Source: Caballeronia grimmiae
GTDB lineage: Bacteria; Pseudomonadota; Gammaproteobacteria; Burkholderiales; Burkholderiaceae
Reading direction: 5' to 3'
NCBI RefSeq assembly: GCF_000698555.1
Contig: NZ_JFHE01000014.1
Coordinates: 62,001 to 126,000 of the forward strand
Length of the DNA: 64,000 bases
Part shown: positions 43,659 through 53,629 of the stretch, in pieces
Numbering within the stretch: position 1 is the first letter of the stretch
How the letters are laid out: every line of letters begins with the position of its first letter
The notes under the pieces: model-generated
Databases searched by the model: none
What the model was told of the DNA's origin: nothing
What the model saw: only the letters and a program-made list of their open reading frames with translations
Made by a program: the position numbers and the translations under genes

Positions 43659-45044
43659 ATGACCAGACAGTCTTCGCACACGGCGCTACTTTGGATCGTC
43701 GCCGTGGGTTTTTTCATGCAGGCGCTCGATACGACCATCGTCAACACGGCGCTGCCTTCGATCGCACGCGACCTCCACGCCGCGCCGCTCGCGATGCAGG
43801 CGATCGTCGTCGCCTATACGCTCACGATGGCGCTGCTGACGCCCGCATCGGGCTGGCTCGCGGACCGCTTCGGCACACGGCGCGTCTACTTCGTGTCGAT
43901 CAGCCTGTTCGTCATCGGATCGCTGACCTGCGCGATGGCCCGTTCGCTCGATCAACTGGTGCTCGCCCGCGTGCTGCAAGGCATCGGCGGTTCCATGCTG
44001 CTGCCGATCGGCCGCCTCGCGATCCTGCGCGCTGTCAGCGGCGAAGCCTATGTCTCCGCGCTCGCGATGATTTCCGTCGCCGGCCAGGTCGGCCCCATTC
44101 TCGGCCCGACGCTCGGCGGCTGGTTTGTGGAATCGTTCACATGGCACTGGATCTTTCTGATCAACGTGCCGATCGGCGCGGTCGGGCTTTATGCGGTGCA
44201 TCGCTTCTTGCCCGCCGACACGCTGCACGATGCGCCGCCTTTCGATTTCATCGGCTGCGGATTGCTGTCGCTGTGCATGGTGTCGTTTTCGCTCGCGCTC
44301 GATTGCCCGGTCGAGACGCATCGCGGTGCGGTATCGGCTGCGCTGTTCGCTATCGCCGTGGCGTCCGCGTTCGCGTATATCCCGTACGCGCGGCATCGGG
44401 CCAATCCGCTCTTTCAACTCAGGCTCTTTCGCGAGCCGAACTTTAGCGTAGGGCTCGTCGGCAACCTGCTGTGCCGCATCGGATCGAGCGCGGTGCCGTT
44501 TCTTTTGCCGCTCATGATGCAGCTCGAACTCGGCTATAGCCCGCTGCACTCCGGTTTGATGATGCTGCCCATCGCGATCGCCGGCACGCTTTCGAAGCGC
44601 TGGATCGCGCGGCTCGTCAAGCGCTACGGCTACGATCAGTTTCTGCTGGTGAACACGGCGCTCGTCGGCGTGTCGATCGTCGCGTTCGCGGCGTTCTCGG
44701 CGTCGGTGCCGCTCGCCGTCGAGATTGCGGTGCTCGTCCTCTTCGGCGCATGCAACTCGATGCAGTTTGCCGCGATGAACAGCGTCACGCTCAAAGGCTT
44801 GTCGCGCGCGGACGCGGGCAGCGGCAACAGCCTCTTCTCGATGGTGCAGATGCTCGCGATCGGCCTCGGCGTGTCGATCGGCGGATCGCTCGTGCAGGTG
44901 TTCGAAGGACATTTCGGCTCGGCGTCGATTGGCTTTCGGCTGAGCTTCGTCTGCATGGGCGTGGTCACGCTGCTGTCAGGCGTGGTGTTCCGGCGGCTCG
45001 ATCCGGCGCCGCCCGCGCGAGCGCAGGCATCGGCGGCGCGTTAG
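43659..45044 (+). CDS. MFS transporter, DHA2 (MdtD-like) drug exporter
   Basis: 461 residues from ATG 43659, 14 predicted helices. DHA2 signatures: QALDTTIVNTALPSIARDL (motif D1 type), TPASGWLADRFGTRRVYFVSI (motif A), LQGIGGSMLLPIGRLAILRA (motif B) and GQVGPILGPTLGGWFVESFTWHWIFLINVPIGA (motif C). Likely proton antiport drug or phenolic exporter. It is divergent from its LysR regulator. Confidence 0.94.
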   Translation: MTRQSSHTALLWIVAVGFFMQALDTTIVNTALPSIARDLHAAPLAMQAIVVAYTLTMALLTPASGWLADRFGTRRVYFVSISLFVIGSLTCAMARSLDQLVLARVLQGIGGSMLLPIGRLAILRAVSGEAYVSALAMISVAGQVGPILGPTLGGWFVESFTWHWIFLINVPIGAVGLYAVHRFLPADTLHDAPPFDFIGCGLLSLCMVSFSLALDCPVETHRGAVSAALFAIAVASAFAYIPYARHRANPLFQLRLFREPNFSVGLVGNLLCRIGSSAVPFLLPLMMQLELGYSPLHSGLMMLPIAIAGTLSKRWIARLVKRYGYDQFLLVNTALVGVSIVAFAAFSASVPLAVEIAVLVLFGACNSMQFAAMNSVTLKGLSRADAGSGNSLFSMVQMLAIGLGVSIGGSLVQVFEGHFGSASIGFRLSFVCMGVVTLLSGVVFRRLDPAPPARAQASAAR

Positions 45045-45136
45045 CTCGTGACGCCGGCTCGCGCTTTGGGCCGGCGCACGGCATCGGCGCTATCCTGCCT
45101 CTTCCCGCAAGCCCTTCCCTCTTTCGGAGCGTAACC

Positions 45137-46132
45137 GTGCAATACCGCAAATTCGGCAGCACCGGTCTCACCGTCTCGCGTCTCACCCTCGGCACGATGA
45201 CCTTTGGCCTGCAAACGGACGAAGACGTGTCGCGCGACATCATGGACCGCGCGAGCGATGCAGGCGTCAATTTCATCGATACCGCCGATGTCTATCCGCT
45301 CGGCGGCACGGAAGACATCGTCGGACGCACGGAGGAGATCGTCGGGCGCTGGCTGGCAGGCAAGCGCGACCGCTTCATTCTCGCGACGAAGGCGGTCGGC
45401 GTGATGGGGCCGCTCGCGTGGAACAAGGGCGCGTCGCGCAAGCATCTGCTCGACGCGATCGACGCATCGCTCAAGCGGCTGAATACCGATTACGTCGATC
45501 TGTATCAGCTACACATGGACGACCGCGACACGCCGCTCGACGAGACACTCGAAGCACTGGATGTAATCGTGCGGCAGGGCAAGGCGCGCTATATCGGCGT
45601 GTCGAATTTTCTGGCCTATCGGCTCGCGCGGGCGCTGGGCCGTGCCGACGTGCTGCGCACGGCGCGCTTCGTCTCCGTGCAGCCGCGCTATAACCTGCTG
45701 TTTCGGCAGATCGAGCGCGAATTGCTGCCGCTGGCAAACGAGGAAGGGCTTGCAGTGATTCCGTACAACCCGCTCGCGGGCGGATTGCTGACGGGCAAGC
45801 ATCGTCACGACGCCGCGCCTTCCGATGGCCGCTTTACCGCGACGGTCGGCAAGGCGGGCGAAATGTATCAGGAGCGCTATTGGCACGAGCGCGAGTTCCG
45901 GACGATCGAGAAGCTGAAGGAACTCGTCGCGCCGACCGGACGTTCGCTTGCGAGCACGTCGCTGGCGTGGGTGCTCGAAAATCCTGCGGTGACGTCGGCG
46001 ATCATCGGTGCAAGCCGGCCCGAGCAGCTCGACGATACCCTCGCGGCCGTCGATCAGCCGCTCGATGCGGACCTCAAGGCGAAGCTGGACGATCTGACCG
46101 TCGAATACCGCTGGGGCGACGCGCAGCGGTAA
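45137..46132 (+). CDS. Aldo/keto reductase
   Basis: 331 residues from GTG 45137 (GGAG 7 nt upstream), starting VQYRKFGSTGLTVSRLTLGTMTFG. Catalytic tetrad of the AKR superfamily: Asp and Tyr in FIDTADVYP, Lys in ILATKAVG, His in LYQLHMDD. NADPH-binding end SAIIGASRPEQLDDTLAA. Closest to the AKR11/12 YajO-like group. Physiological substrate unknown. Likely co-transcribed with the MFS gene (92-bp gap). Confidence 0.94.
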   Translation: MQYRKFGSTGLTVSRLTLGTMTFGLQTDEDVSRDIMDRASDAGVNFIDTADVYPLGGTEDIVGRTEEIVGRWLAGKRDRFILATKAVGVMGPLAWNKGASRKHLLDAIDASLKRLNTDYVDLYQLHMDDRDTPLDETLEALDVIVRQGKARYIGVSNFLAYRLARALGRADVLRTARFVSVQPRYNLLFRQIERELLPLANEEGLAVIPYNPLAGGLLTGKHRHDAAPSDGRFTATVGKAGEMYQERYWHEREFRTIEKLKELVAPTGRSLASTSLAWVLENPAVTSAIIGASRPEQLDDTLAAVDQPLDADLKAKLDDLTVEYRWGDAQR

Positions 46133-46138
46133 GCGACA

Positions 46139-47014
46139 TCACGCTCGCGACTGCCGCGCCCGATAGATGCCTTCGAGCGAATACAGCGCGAGCGCGGCCC
46201 AGATTGCGCCATAGCCGATCAACTGGTCGTGGCCGAACGCCTCGCGATACAGCACCACGCCGATCAGCAGTTGCAACGACGGCGTGATGTACTGGATGAG
46301 CCCGAGCATCGACAGCGGAATGCGGCGCGCACCGGCCGCAAACAGCAGCAGCGGCACGGCGGTGACAGGGCCGGCCGCGGCGAGCAGCAGCTTCACACCG
46401 GTTGATGCATGCGCGAATCCGCTGCCGCCGTGCGAGCTCAACACGAAGAGATACAGCAGCGCAATCGGGCACAGCAGCATGGTTTCGAGCGTGAGCCCTT
46501 CCAGCGCGCCGAGCGTCGCCGTCTTGCGCAGCAGCCCGTAGCCGCCGAAGGTGAGCGCGAGCGCGAAGCTGATCCACGGCGGCGCGCCGTTGGCCCACGT
46601 GAGCCACGCGACGCCGAGCGCGGCAACGATCACCGCGATCCACTGCCCCGGCCTCAGCCGTTCGTGCAGGAACGCCATGCCGAACAGCACGTTGACGAGC
46701 GGATTGATGAAGTAGCCAAGACTCGCCTCGACGATGCGCCCGTCGTTCACCGCCCAGATATAAATGCCCCAGTTGGCCGATAGCAGCACCGCGCTCGCCG
46801 CGAAGCGCGCGAGCAGCCGCCGGTCGCGCAACACGGGGCCGAGCCATTGCCACTGACGCCGCACGGTGAGCACGATGAGCAAAAACGCCATGGACCACGC
46901 CATGCGGTGCGCGAGCATTTCCACCGCGCCGATCTCGTGCAGCGCCTTGAAATAGATCGGAAAGAGGCCCCAAATGGCAAAGGCCGTGAAAGCATAGACG
47001 ACGCCTGGATTCAT
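46139..47014 (-). CDS. rarD: RarD-type EamA transporter
   Basis: 291 residues, ten spans. RarD signature: GVVYAFTAFAIWGLFPIYFKALHEIGAVEMLAHRMAWSMAFL, ANWGIYIWAVNDGRIVEASLGYFINPLVNVLFGMAFLHERL, and GLIQYITPSLQLLIGVVLYREAF. Named from chloramphenicol-sensitive mutants; the substrate is unknown. It converges on the aldo/keto reductase gene with a 6-bp gap. Confidence 0.93.
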   Translation of the reverse strand: MNPGVVYAFTAFAIWGLFPIYFKALHEIGAVEMLAHRMAWSMAFLLIVLTVRRQWQWLGPVLRDRRLLARFAASAVLLSANWGIYIWAVNDGRIVEASLGYFINPLVNVLFGMAFLHERLRPGQWIAVIVAALGVAWLTWANGAPPWISFALALTFGGYGLLRKTATLGALEGLTLETMLLCPIALLYLFVLSSHGGSGFAHASTGVKLLLAAAGPVTAVPLLLFAAGARRIPLSMLGLIQYITPSLQLLIGVVLYREAFGHDQLIGYGAIWAALALYSLEGIYRARQSRA

Positions 47015-47189
47015 TGTTCGATGCGTGAGGCAGTAAGGCTGCGGACCGATCGGAAGCCGTCTGCAAGGAATGGAAGCAGAATTCTAGTCGACGCGGCGGC
47101 GTTTCCTGTCTTTTGCGCGAGCCCGGGCGAGATTCGTGCTCGAAGTCACGTGCTAGCATGGCCCCGCACAATCACCTGTCGCTTCGCTA

Positions 47190-48254
47190 ATGAACAACAA
47201 TCAGCCGTCCGTCCATACCCGGTTCTTTCACATCCTGCTGTTCGTCGTCTCGGTTGCGCTCGGCTGGGTGCTGCTGCCGTTTTTTGGCGCCATCTTCTGG
47301 GGCGCGATTCTCGCCCTGCTCTTTCAGCCGATGCAGCGCTGGCTCACCGTCCGTTTCGGCAAACGCCGCAACCTCGCCGCGCTGACGACGCTCGCCGCCG
47401 CGATTCTCATCGTGATTATTCCGGTGGCGGTTGTCGCGGTGACGCTCGTGCAGGAAGTCGCGCTCGTCTATACGCGCATCAAGAGCGGCGACCTCAACTT
47501 CGGCCTGTATTACCAGCATGTGCTTCATGCGTTGCCCATGTCCGCGCAGCAAATGCTCGGGCGATACGGCCTCGACGACATCCCCGGCCTCCAGCGCAAG
47601 CTGATGGAAGGCGCGTCGCAGATCAGCCAGTTCGCGGCGGCGCAGGCGCTGCTGATCGGCCAGAACACGTTTCAGTTCGTCGTGAGCTTCGGCGTGATGC
47701 TGTACCTCGTGTTCTTCCTGCTGCGCGATGGCGGCGAGATCGGCCGGCGCATTCGCCGCGCAATTCCGCTCGATCCCGCGCCGAAGCAGCATTTGATCGC
47801 GAAGTTCACCACCGTCGTGCGCGCGACGGTCAAGGGCAACATCGCGGTCGCGGCCGTGCAGGGCTTTCTCGGCGGAATGATCTTCTGGATTCTCGGCATC
47901 AACGGCTCGCTCCTGTGGGGCGTGCTGATGGCGTTCCTGTCGCTCTTGCCCGCCGTGGGCGCGGCGCTCGTGTGGGTGCCCGCCGCCCTCTACTTCTTCA
48001 TGACGGGCGAGATATGGCGCGGCATCGTGCTGGTGGTGTTCTGCGTCGTGGTGATCGGGCTCGTCGATAACGTGTTGCGGCCGATTCTCGTCGGCAAGGA
48101 CACGAAGATGCCGGACTGGGTCGTGCTCATCTCGACGCTCGGCGGCATGGCGCTTTTCGGCATCAACGGCTTCGTGATCGGGCCGCTGGTTGCCGCGCTC
48201 TTCATGGCGAGCTGGGATATCTTCTCGCAGGACGAGGAAGGCAAGAGTGTATGA
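47190..48254 (+). CDS. AI-2E/PerM-family membrane protein
   Basis: 354 residues with about eight membrane helices. Family markers: PFFGAIFWGAILALLFQPMQRWLTVR, LRDGGEIGRRIRRAIPLDPAPKQHLIAKFTTVVRATVKGNIAVAAVQGFLGGMIFWILGI, and LVGKDTKMPDWVVLISTLGGMALFGINGFVIGPLVAALF. The family contains the TqsA autoinducer-2 exporter and Na+/H+ antiporters, so function here is unsettled. A strong terminator follows. Confidence 0.92.
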   Translation: MNNNQPSVHTRFFHILLFVVSVALGWVLLPFFGAIFWGAILALLFQPMQRWLTVRFGKRRNLAALTTLAAAILIVIIPVAVVAVTLVQEVALVYTRIKSGDLNFGLYYQHVLHALPMSAQQMLGRYGLDDIPGLQRKLMEGASQISQFAAAQALLIGQNTFQFVVSFGVMLYLVFFLLRDGGEIGRRIRRAIPLDPAPKQHLIAKFTTVVRATVKGNIAVAAVQGFLGGMIFWILGINGSLLWGVLMAFLSLLPAVGAALVWVPAALYFFMTGEIWRGIVLVVFCVVVIGLVDNVLRPILVGKDTKMPDWVVLISTLGGMALFGINGFVIGPLVAALFMASWDIFSQDEEGKSV

Positions 48255-48255
48255 A

Positions 48256-48284
48256 AAAACGGCTCCGCGAAGGAGCCGTTTTCA
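48256..48284. terminator. Bidirectional rho-independent terminator
   Basis: AAACGGCTCC-gcgaa-GGAGCCGTTT: a 10-bp stem with A-run before and T-run (TTTCATTTT) after. It lies between the AI-2E gene and the converging SpoVR gene and can serve both. Confidence 0.85.
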
Positions 48285-48302
48285 TTTTGGGAAACCGCCG
48301 CG

Positions 48303-49823
48303 TTAGCGTGAATGCGGCGAGTTGTAACGGCACTCGAAGCGCTTTCTCACCGTCCCGTTCTCATCGACGCTTTCCAGATACACATCGAACTGCCACAAGC
48401 GCGCCATGTGCTTGAGCACTTCGTCGCTGTCGTTCGACAGATGGCGGTTATCGGTCATGAAGTGACGCAGCGTGAGGCTGCGATCGCCGCGCGTGTTCAC
48501 CGAATACACCTGGATGTTCGGCTCGCGATGATGAATGTCGTACTGCCGCGACAACGCCTGCCGCACGTAGCGATAGCCGCTCCCGTCGTGAATCGCTGAT
48601 ACTTCGAGCGCATCGCGCATGTCGTCGTCGAGGATCGAGAAGAGGCGCATCTCGCGTATCAGATGCGGCGACAAGTACTGCGCGATGAAGCTCTCGTCCT
48701 TGAAATTGCGCATCGCGTAGTGCAGCGATTCGAGCCAGTCGCTGCCCGCAAGCTCAGGGAACCACTCGCGGTCTTCGTCCGTGGGGCTCTCGCAGATGCG
48801 GCGGATGTCGCTCATCATCGAGAAGCCAAGCGCGTACGGATTGATGCCGCTGTAATACGGCTTCGTGACCGGCGGCTGATACACCACGTTGCTGTGCGAA
48901 TGCAGGAACTCCATCATGAAGCCGTCTTCGAGACGGCCTTCGTTGTAGAGCGTGTTCAACAGCGTGTAGTGCCAGAAGGTCGCCCAGCCTTCGTTCATCA
49001 CCTGCGTCTGGCGCTGCGGATAGAAGTACTGCCCGACCTTGCGCACGATGCGGATCACTTCGCGCTCCCACGGCTCCAGGAGCGGCGCGTTCTTTTCCGC
49101 GAAGTACAGCAGATTTTCTTGCGGCTCCGGCGGATAGCGGCTTTCTGTTTCCTCGGCGGACGGCGCCTTCTTGTTCGGCAGCGTGCGCCACAGTTCGTTG
49201 ACCTGCGATTGCAAATACGCCTCGCGCTCGCGGCGCATCGCTGCTTCCTTTGCGAGCGACAACTTCTGCGGACGCTTGTAACGGTCGACGCCATAATTCA
49301 TCAGCGCGTGACACGAGTCCAGCAGTTCCTCGACGCGATCCAGCCCGTAACGCTCCTCGCACTCCGCGATGTAATTCTTCGCATAAACGAGGTAATCGAT
49401 GATCGCGTGGGCATCCGTCCACAGCCGGAACAGATAGTTGCCCTTGAAAAACGAGTTATGCCCGTAGGCGGCATGCGCGATGACGAGCGCCTGCATCGTC
49501 ATCGTGTTCTCTTCCATCAGATACGCGATGCAGGGATTCGAATTGATGACGATCTCATACGCGAGACCCATCTGCCCGCGCCGATAGCTTTTCTCAGTGG
49601 AGAGAAAGTGCTTGCCGAACGACCAGTGCCGATAGTTCACCGGCATGCCGACGGAGGCATACGCGTCCATCATCTGCTCGGCGCTGATGATCTCGAGCTG
49701 AATGGGATACACGTCCAGCCCGTAGCGATTCGCGACGCGCGAAATCTCGGCGTCGTATTCTTCGATCAGCTCGACGCTCCAGTCCGACGGACACGGCAGC
49801 GGCCGCTTGTCTGCAACGTTCAT
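48303..49823 (-). CDS. ycgB: SpoVR family protein
   Basis: 506 residues from ATG 49823 (AGGAAGG upstream), which matches the E. coli YcgB start region; an ATG at 49955, overlapping the yeaH stop, would add 44 residues. Conserved segments: PVNYRHWSFGKHFL, GLAYEIVINSNPCIAYLMEENTMTMQALVIAHAAYGHNSFFKGNYLFR, QTQVMNEGWATFWHYTLLNTLY and FLHSHSNVVYQPP, with several His and Glu that could bind metal. Stress and stationary-phase operon with the two upstream genes. Confidence 0.95.
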   Translation of the reverse strand: MNVADKRPLPCPSDWSVELIEEYDAEISRVANRYGLDVYPIQLEIISAEQMMDAYASVGMPVNYRHWSFGKHFLSTEKSYRRGQMGLAYEIVINSNPCIAYLMEENTMTMQALVIAHAAYGHNSFFKGNYLFRLWTDAHAIIDYLVYAKNYIAECEERYGLDRVEELLDSCHALMNYGVDRYKRPQKLSLAKEAAMRREREAYLQSQVNELWRTLPNKKAPSAEETESRYPPEPQENLLYFAEKNAPLLEPWEREVIRIVRKVGQYFYPQRQTQVMNEGWATFWHYTLLNTLYNEGRLEDGFMMEFLHSHSNVVYQPPVTKPYYSGINPYALGFSMMSDIRRICESPTDEDREWFPELAGSDWLESLHYAMRNFKDESFIAQYLSPHLIREMRLFSILDDDMRDALEVSAIHDGSGYRYVRQALSRQYDIHHREPNIQVYSVNTRGDRSLTLRHFMTDNRHLSNDSDEVLKHMARLWQFDVYLESVDENGTVRKRFECRYNSPHSR

Positions 49824-49951
49824 CCTGCCTTCCTCGTGCGTCTTTTCGGACGCATTGCGTTGCCCCGCTTCCGGTCCGAGCTTCGAAGGAGCACGATCGT
49901 CCGTGCCGTCCAGATGATAACCACGCGCTTCGTTGTTCGAATGCCTGCTCG

Positions 49952-51217
49952 TCATGCGGCCGCCTGTTGTTTTTCGAAAAGCTCGCGAAAGACCGGATAG
50001 ATATCCGAGGCCGAGTCGACTTTCTTCATCGCCAGTTCAGGGGCGCCCGCTGCCAGTTGAGCATACTCCAACCAGAGATTCTGCTCCTCTGGCGCTACCT
50101 GGATATAGGCAAAATACCGGACCTTCGGGAGGATGTCGTCCGCCAGCAGCTTGCGGCATTTGGGGGAATCGTCGGTCCAGTTGTCGCCGTCGGAAGCCTG
50201 TGCGCCGTAAATGTTCCATTCAGTCGGCGAATAGCGCTCGTCCATGATCTTCTTCATCAACTCCAGCGCGCTCGATACCACCGTGCCGCCGCTTTCCGTC
50301 GAATGAAAGAAGGTGTCCTCGTCCACTTCCTCCGCACGCGTGTGGTGACGGATGAAGACGACTTCGATCTTCTCGTAGTTCCGTTGCAGGAACAGATACA
50401 GCAGGATGAAAAAGCGCTTCGAGAGGTCCTTGCGCTGCTCGTCCATCGAACCGGACACGTCCATCAGGCAGAACATCACGGCCTTGCTCGATGGCGTCGG
50501 CTGCTTCACGCGGTTGATATAGCGCAGATCGAAGGGATCGATGAACGGAATGCGTGTGATCCGCCCCTGCATGACGACAATTTCCGCTTCGAGACGCGCG
50601 ATCTCTTCGGCGTCGCCGGCTTCGGCTTTGAGCTGTTCGAGCTGGCGTTCCATCTCGCGCAGTTGCGTCGCGAGCGGCCAGCCGAGCGCGATGCGCCGCC
50701 CGAGCGCGGAGCGCAGCGATCGCACTACGTCGATATTGTTCGGCGTGCCTTCCGCCGCCCAGCCCGCGCGCACGTTCTTCCACGTGGGCACGGCGAGCAG
50801 TTGCGTCTTGACGAGGCGCGGCAGTTCGAGATCGTCGAAGAAGTACTGCATGAACTCTTCGCGCGACAGCTCGAACACGAAGTCGTCCTGCCCTTCGCCC
50901 TCGTTGCTGGCACTCTTGCCGCCGCCGCCCGAGCCGCCCGGCGGACGCGGAATCTTGTCGCCGCGTATGTAATCGGCGTTGCCCGGATGGACATACTCGC
51001 GCTTGCCGCCCGGCCCATGCCGGAACGACGGCTCCGCGATGTCCTTCTTCGGAATCGTGATGCTTTGCGTGCTTTGAATGTCCTTGATGCTGCGATCGCG
51101 CACCGCGTCGGACACCGCACGGCGAATGTAGTTCTTGACGCGTCGCAGGAAGCGTTCGCGGTTCGCGATGCTCTTGTTCTTGCCGGCTAACCTGCGGTCG
51201 ATGATTTGGTGCAGCAC
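49952..51217 (-). CDS. yeaH: YeaH/YhbH family protein (DUF444)
   Basis: 421 residues from GTG 51217 (GGGAGA 6 nt upstream). DUF444 start LHQIIDRRLAGKNKSIANRERFLRRVKNYIRRAV and a von Willebrand A-like fold with a MIDAS-type motif DVSGSMDEQRKDLSKRFFILLYLFLQRNYEKIEVVFIRHHTRAEEVDEDTFF. It is thought to partner with the PrkA kinase. Lies 171 bp after prkA. Confidence 0.95.
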   Translation of the reverse strand: MLHQIIDRRLAGKNKSIANRERFLRRVKNYIRRAVSDAVRDRSIKDIQSTQSITIPKKDIAEPSFRHGPGGKREYVHPGNADYIRGDKIPRPPGGSGGGGKSASNEGEGQDDFVFELSREEFMQYFFDDLELPRLVKTQLLAVPTWKNVRAGWAAEGTPNNIDVVRSLRSALGRRIALGWPLATQLREMERQLEQLKAEAGDAEEIARLEAEIVVMQGRITRIPFIDPFDLRYINRVKQPTPSSKAVMFCLMDVSGSMDEQRKDLSKRFFILLYLFLQRNYEKIEVVFIRHHTRAEEVDEDTFFHSTESGGTVVSSALELMKKIMDERYSPTEWNIYGAQASDGDNWTDDSPKCRKLLADDILPKVRYFAYIQVAPEEQNLWLEYAQLAAGAPELAMKKVDSASDIYPVFRELFEKQQAAA

Positions 51218-51388
51218 ATCCAGTCTCCCGCGTAATTGGCGAGGTGCGAGGCGCTGCTCGAGTTCTTGGCGTACCGCGCGGCTCGCCAGCGTCTCTCACT
51301 CGCAACGTGCCCGCCTTGCCACCCGGTTCCATTGATGAAGCCGGGCGGCGCGAGCCTGAGTCACGACAACGTGTCCTTCTCTACCACC

Positions 51389-53311
51389 TCAAGACGACTT
51401 GCGCACCCGCAGATACCAGTCGCACAGCAGGCGGACCTGCTTCGGGGTGTAACCCTTCGCGACCATGCGATTGACGAAGTCCTCGTGCTTTCTCTGCTCT
51501 TCCGCCGATCCCTTCGCATTGAACGAGATGACCGGCAGGAGTTCTTCCGTGTTGGAGAACATCTTCTTCTCGATCACGACGCGCAGCTTTTCGTAGCTGA
51601 TCCACGCGGGATTCTTGCCCCCGTTGGCCGCACGCGCACGCAACACGAAGTTCACGATCTCGTTGCGGAAGTCCTTCGGGTTGCTGATGCCCGCGGGCTT
51701 CTCGATCTTCTCCAGTTCCGCATTGAGCGCGGCACGGTCGAAGCTCTCGCCGGTGTCGTGGTCGCGGAACTCCTGATCCTGAATCCAGAAGTCCGCATAC
51801 GTCACGTAGCGATCGAAGATGTTTTGTCCATACTCGGAATACGACTCCAGATACGCGGTTTGAATCTCCTTGCCGATGAATTCCGCATACCGCGAAGCCA
51901 GCACGTCCTTGATGAAGGACAGGTACTTCTGCTCCGTTTCCGGCGGGAACTGCTCCCGTTCGATCTGCTGTTCCAGTACGTACATCAGATGCACGGGATT
52001 GGCCGCGACTTCGGTCGAATCGAAGTTGAAGACGCGCGAGAGGATCTTGAAGGCGAAGCGTGTGGAGACACCCGTCATGCCTTCATCGACACCGGCGAAA
52101 TCGCGATACTCCTGATACGACTTCGCCTTCGGGTCCGTGTCTTTCAGGTTCTCGCCGTCATAGACCTGCATCTTCGAGAAGAGACTCGAATTCTCCGGTT
52201 CGTGCAGGCGCGTGAGGACCGCCATCTGCGCCATCATCTTGAGCGTGCCGGGCGCGCATACCGCATCCGCCAGCGACGAGTTGCGCAAGAGCTTCTCGTA
52301 GATCTTGACCTCTTCACCGTAGCGCAGGCAATACGGCACCTTGACCACGAAGATCCGGTCGAGGAGTGCCTCGTTGTTCTTGTTGTTGCGGAACGCCTTC
52401 CATTCCGACTCGTTCGAGTGCGCGAGAATCACGCCGTCGAACGGGATCGCGCCGAAGCCTTCCGTGCCCTTGAAATTGCCTTCCTGCGTCGCGGTCAGCA
52501 ACGGATGCAGCACCTTGATCGGCGCCTTGAACATTTCGACGAATTCGAGCAAGCCCTGATTGGCCAGGCACAGGCCGCCGGAGTAGCTGTACGCATCGGC
52601 GTCGTCCTGCGAATACGTTTCGAGCTTGCGGATATCCACCTTGCCGACGAGCGAGGAGATGTCCTGGTTGTTCTCGTCGCCCGGCTCCGTCTTGGCGATA
52701 CCGATTTGCCGCAGGATCGACGGATAGCGGCGCACGACGCGGAACTTGCGGATATCGCCGTTGTATTCATGCAGGCGCTTGACCGCCCACGGCGAAAGAA
52801 TGCTTTTGAGGTAGCGGCGCGGAATGCCGTATTGCTCTTCGAGCACGGGGCCGTCTTCGTCGTAATCGAAAAGGCCGAGCGGCGATTCGTTGACGGGCGA
52901 GCCCTTCAGCGAATAGAACGGCACGCGCTCCATGAGTTGCTTCAGACGTTCGGCGATCGACGACTTGCCGCCGCCCACCGGACCCAGCAGATACAGGATC
53001 TGCTTCTTCTCTTCGAGACCCTGCGCAGCGTGCCGGAAATACGACACCACGTTCTCGATCACCTCTTCCATTCCGTAGAATTCGCGGAACGCCGGATACA
53101 CCTTGATGACCTTGTTTGCAAACACGCGCGACAGCCGCGGATCGAGACGCGTGTCGACCATTTCGGGTTCACCGATGGCCGTCAGCATGCGTTCGCCGGC
53201 TGTTGCGTATGTGGCAGGATCTTCCTTGCAGAGCGCGAGATACTCTTCCAGCGAGAACTCTTCCTCGCGCGTTTTTTCGAAGCGGGTCGCGAAACTGCTG
53301 TAGATATCCAT
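51389..53311 (-). CDS. yeaG: PrkA-type serine protein kinase/AAA+ (YeaG)
   Basis: 640 residues, no TM. N-terminal AAA+ PrkA domain with Walker A GPVGGGKSS (about residues 109-117), Walker B-like FDGVILAHSNESEW (about 294-306) and the kinase C-terminal domain (about 390-640). In E. coli YeaG/YeaH act in nitrogen-starvation and stationary-phase survival; B. subtilis PrkA in sporulation. A symmetrical palindrome flanked by direct repeats sits upstream (53,414-53,463). Confidence 0.96.
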   Translation of the reverse strand: MDIYSSFATRFEKTREEEFSLEEYLALCKEDPATYATAGERMLTAIGEPEMVDTRLDPRLSRVFANKVIKVYPAFREFYGMEEVIENVVSYFRHAAQGLEEKKQILYLLGPVGGGKSSIAERLKQLMERVPFYSLKGSPVNESPLGLFDYDEDGPVLEEQYGIPRRYLKSILSPWAVKRLHEYNGDIRKFRVVRRYPSILRQIGIAKTEPGDENNQDISSLVGKVDIRKLETYSQDDADAYSYSGGLCLANQGLLEFVEMFKAPIKVLHPLLTATQEGNFKGTEGFGAIPFDGVILAHSNESEWKAFRNNKNNEALLDRIFVVKVPYCLRYGEEVKIYEKLLRNSSLADAVCAPGTLKMMAQMAVLTRLHEPENSSLFSKMQVYDGENLKDTDPKAKSYQEYRDFAGVDEGMTGVSTRFAFKILSRVFNFDSTEVAANPVHLMYVLEQQIEREQFPPETEQKYLSFIKDVLASRYAEFIGKEIQTAYLESYSEYGQNIFDRYVTYADFWIQDQEFRDHDTGESFDRAALNAELEKIEKPAGISNPKDFRNEIVNFVLRARAANGGKNPAWISYEKLRVVIEKKMFSNTEELLPVISFNAKGSAEEQRKHEDFVNRMVAKGYTPKQVRLLCDWYLRVRKSS

Positions 53312-53629
53312 GCTACCTCCTCGCCGAAGTCAGAAAGCCTTGGTCGTCCCGACGCGCGTTATCGAAACGACATCGCTTGAATTCATCCTAAACCCTTTCG
53401 AATTTTTTTTCACGCACTAGCTAATATGATTTGCTTCGAAGCTCCTTCGAACAATCACTAGCTTGGTGAGTTATTTTCGTTCACCTACAATCCTCAGTCC
53501 CGATGTCGGCATTGTCGTGTTCGCTGCATCGCGCTTTCGTTGTGTTCCAACAGCCTCGTTCCGCCAAAGTGGTGGCGTGGGGCGAACGCATCGCTCGATG
53601 CGCTTCCTGTTGCGCACAGATGGCATCGG
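53312..53629. other. Spacer with the prkA promoter region
   Basis: 318 bp upstream of prkA, AT-rich from 53,395 to 53,480 (AATTTTTTTT and TATTTT stretches). It holds a 17-bp palindrome inside an 8-bp direct repeat. No consensus sigma-54 (GG-N10-GC) or sigma-70 pair was recognised. The stop of the downstream-directed hydratase gene is at 53630. Confidence 0.6.
53435..53451. promoter_or_regulatory. Palindrome upstream of prkA flanked by direct repeats
   Basis: TTCGAAG-ctc-CTTCGAA, perfect 7-bp arms with a 3-bp centre. Direct repeats CACTAGCT occur about 15 bp before it (near 53,414) and 4 bp after it (near 53,456). About 125-140 bp before the PrkA start codon. Confidence 0.55.

Noticed and set aside
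51236..53380. A 714-codon plus-strand frame across prkA
   Set aside because: Antisense shadow of the well-supported PrkA gene.
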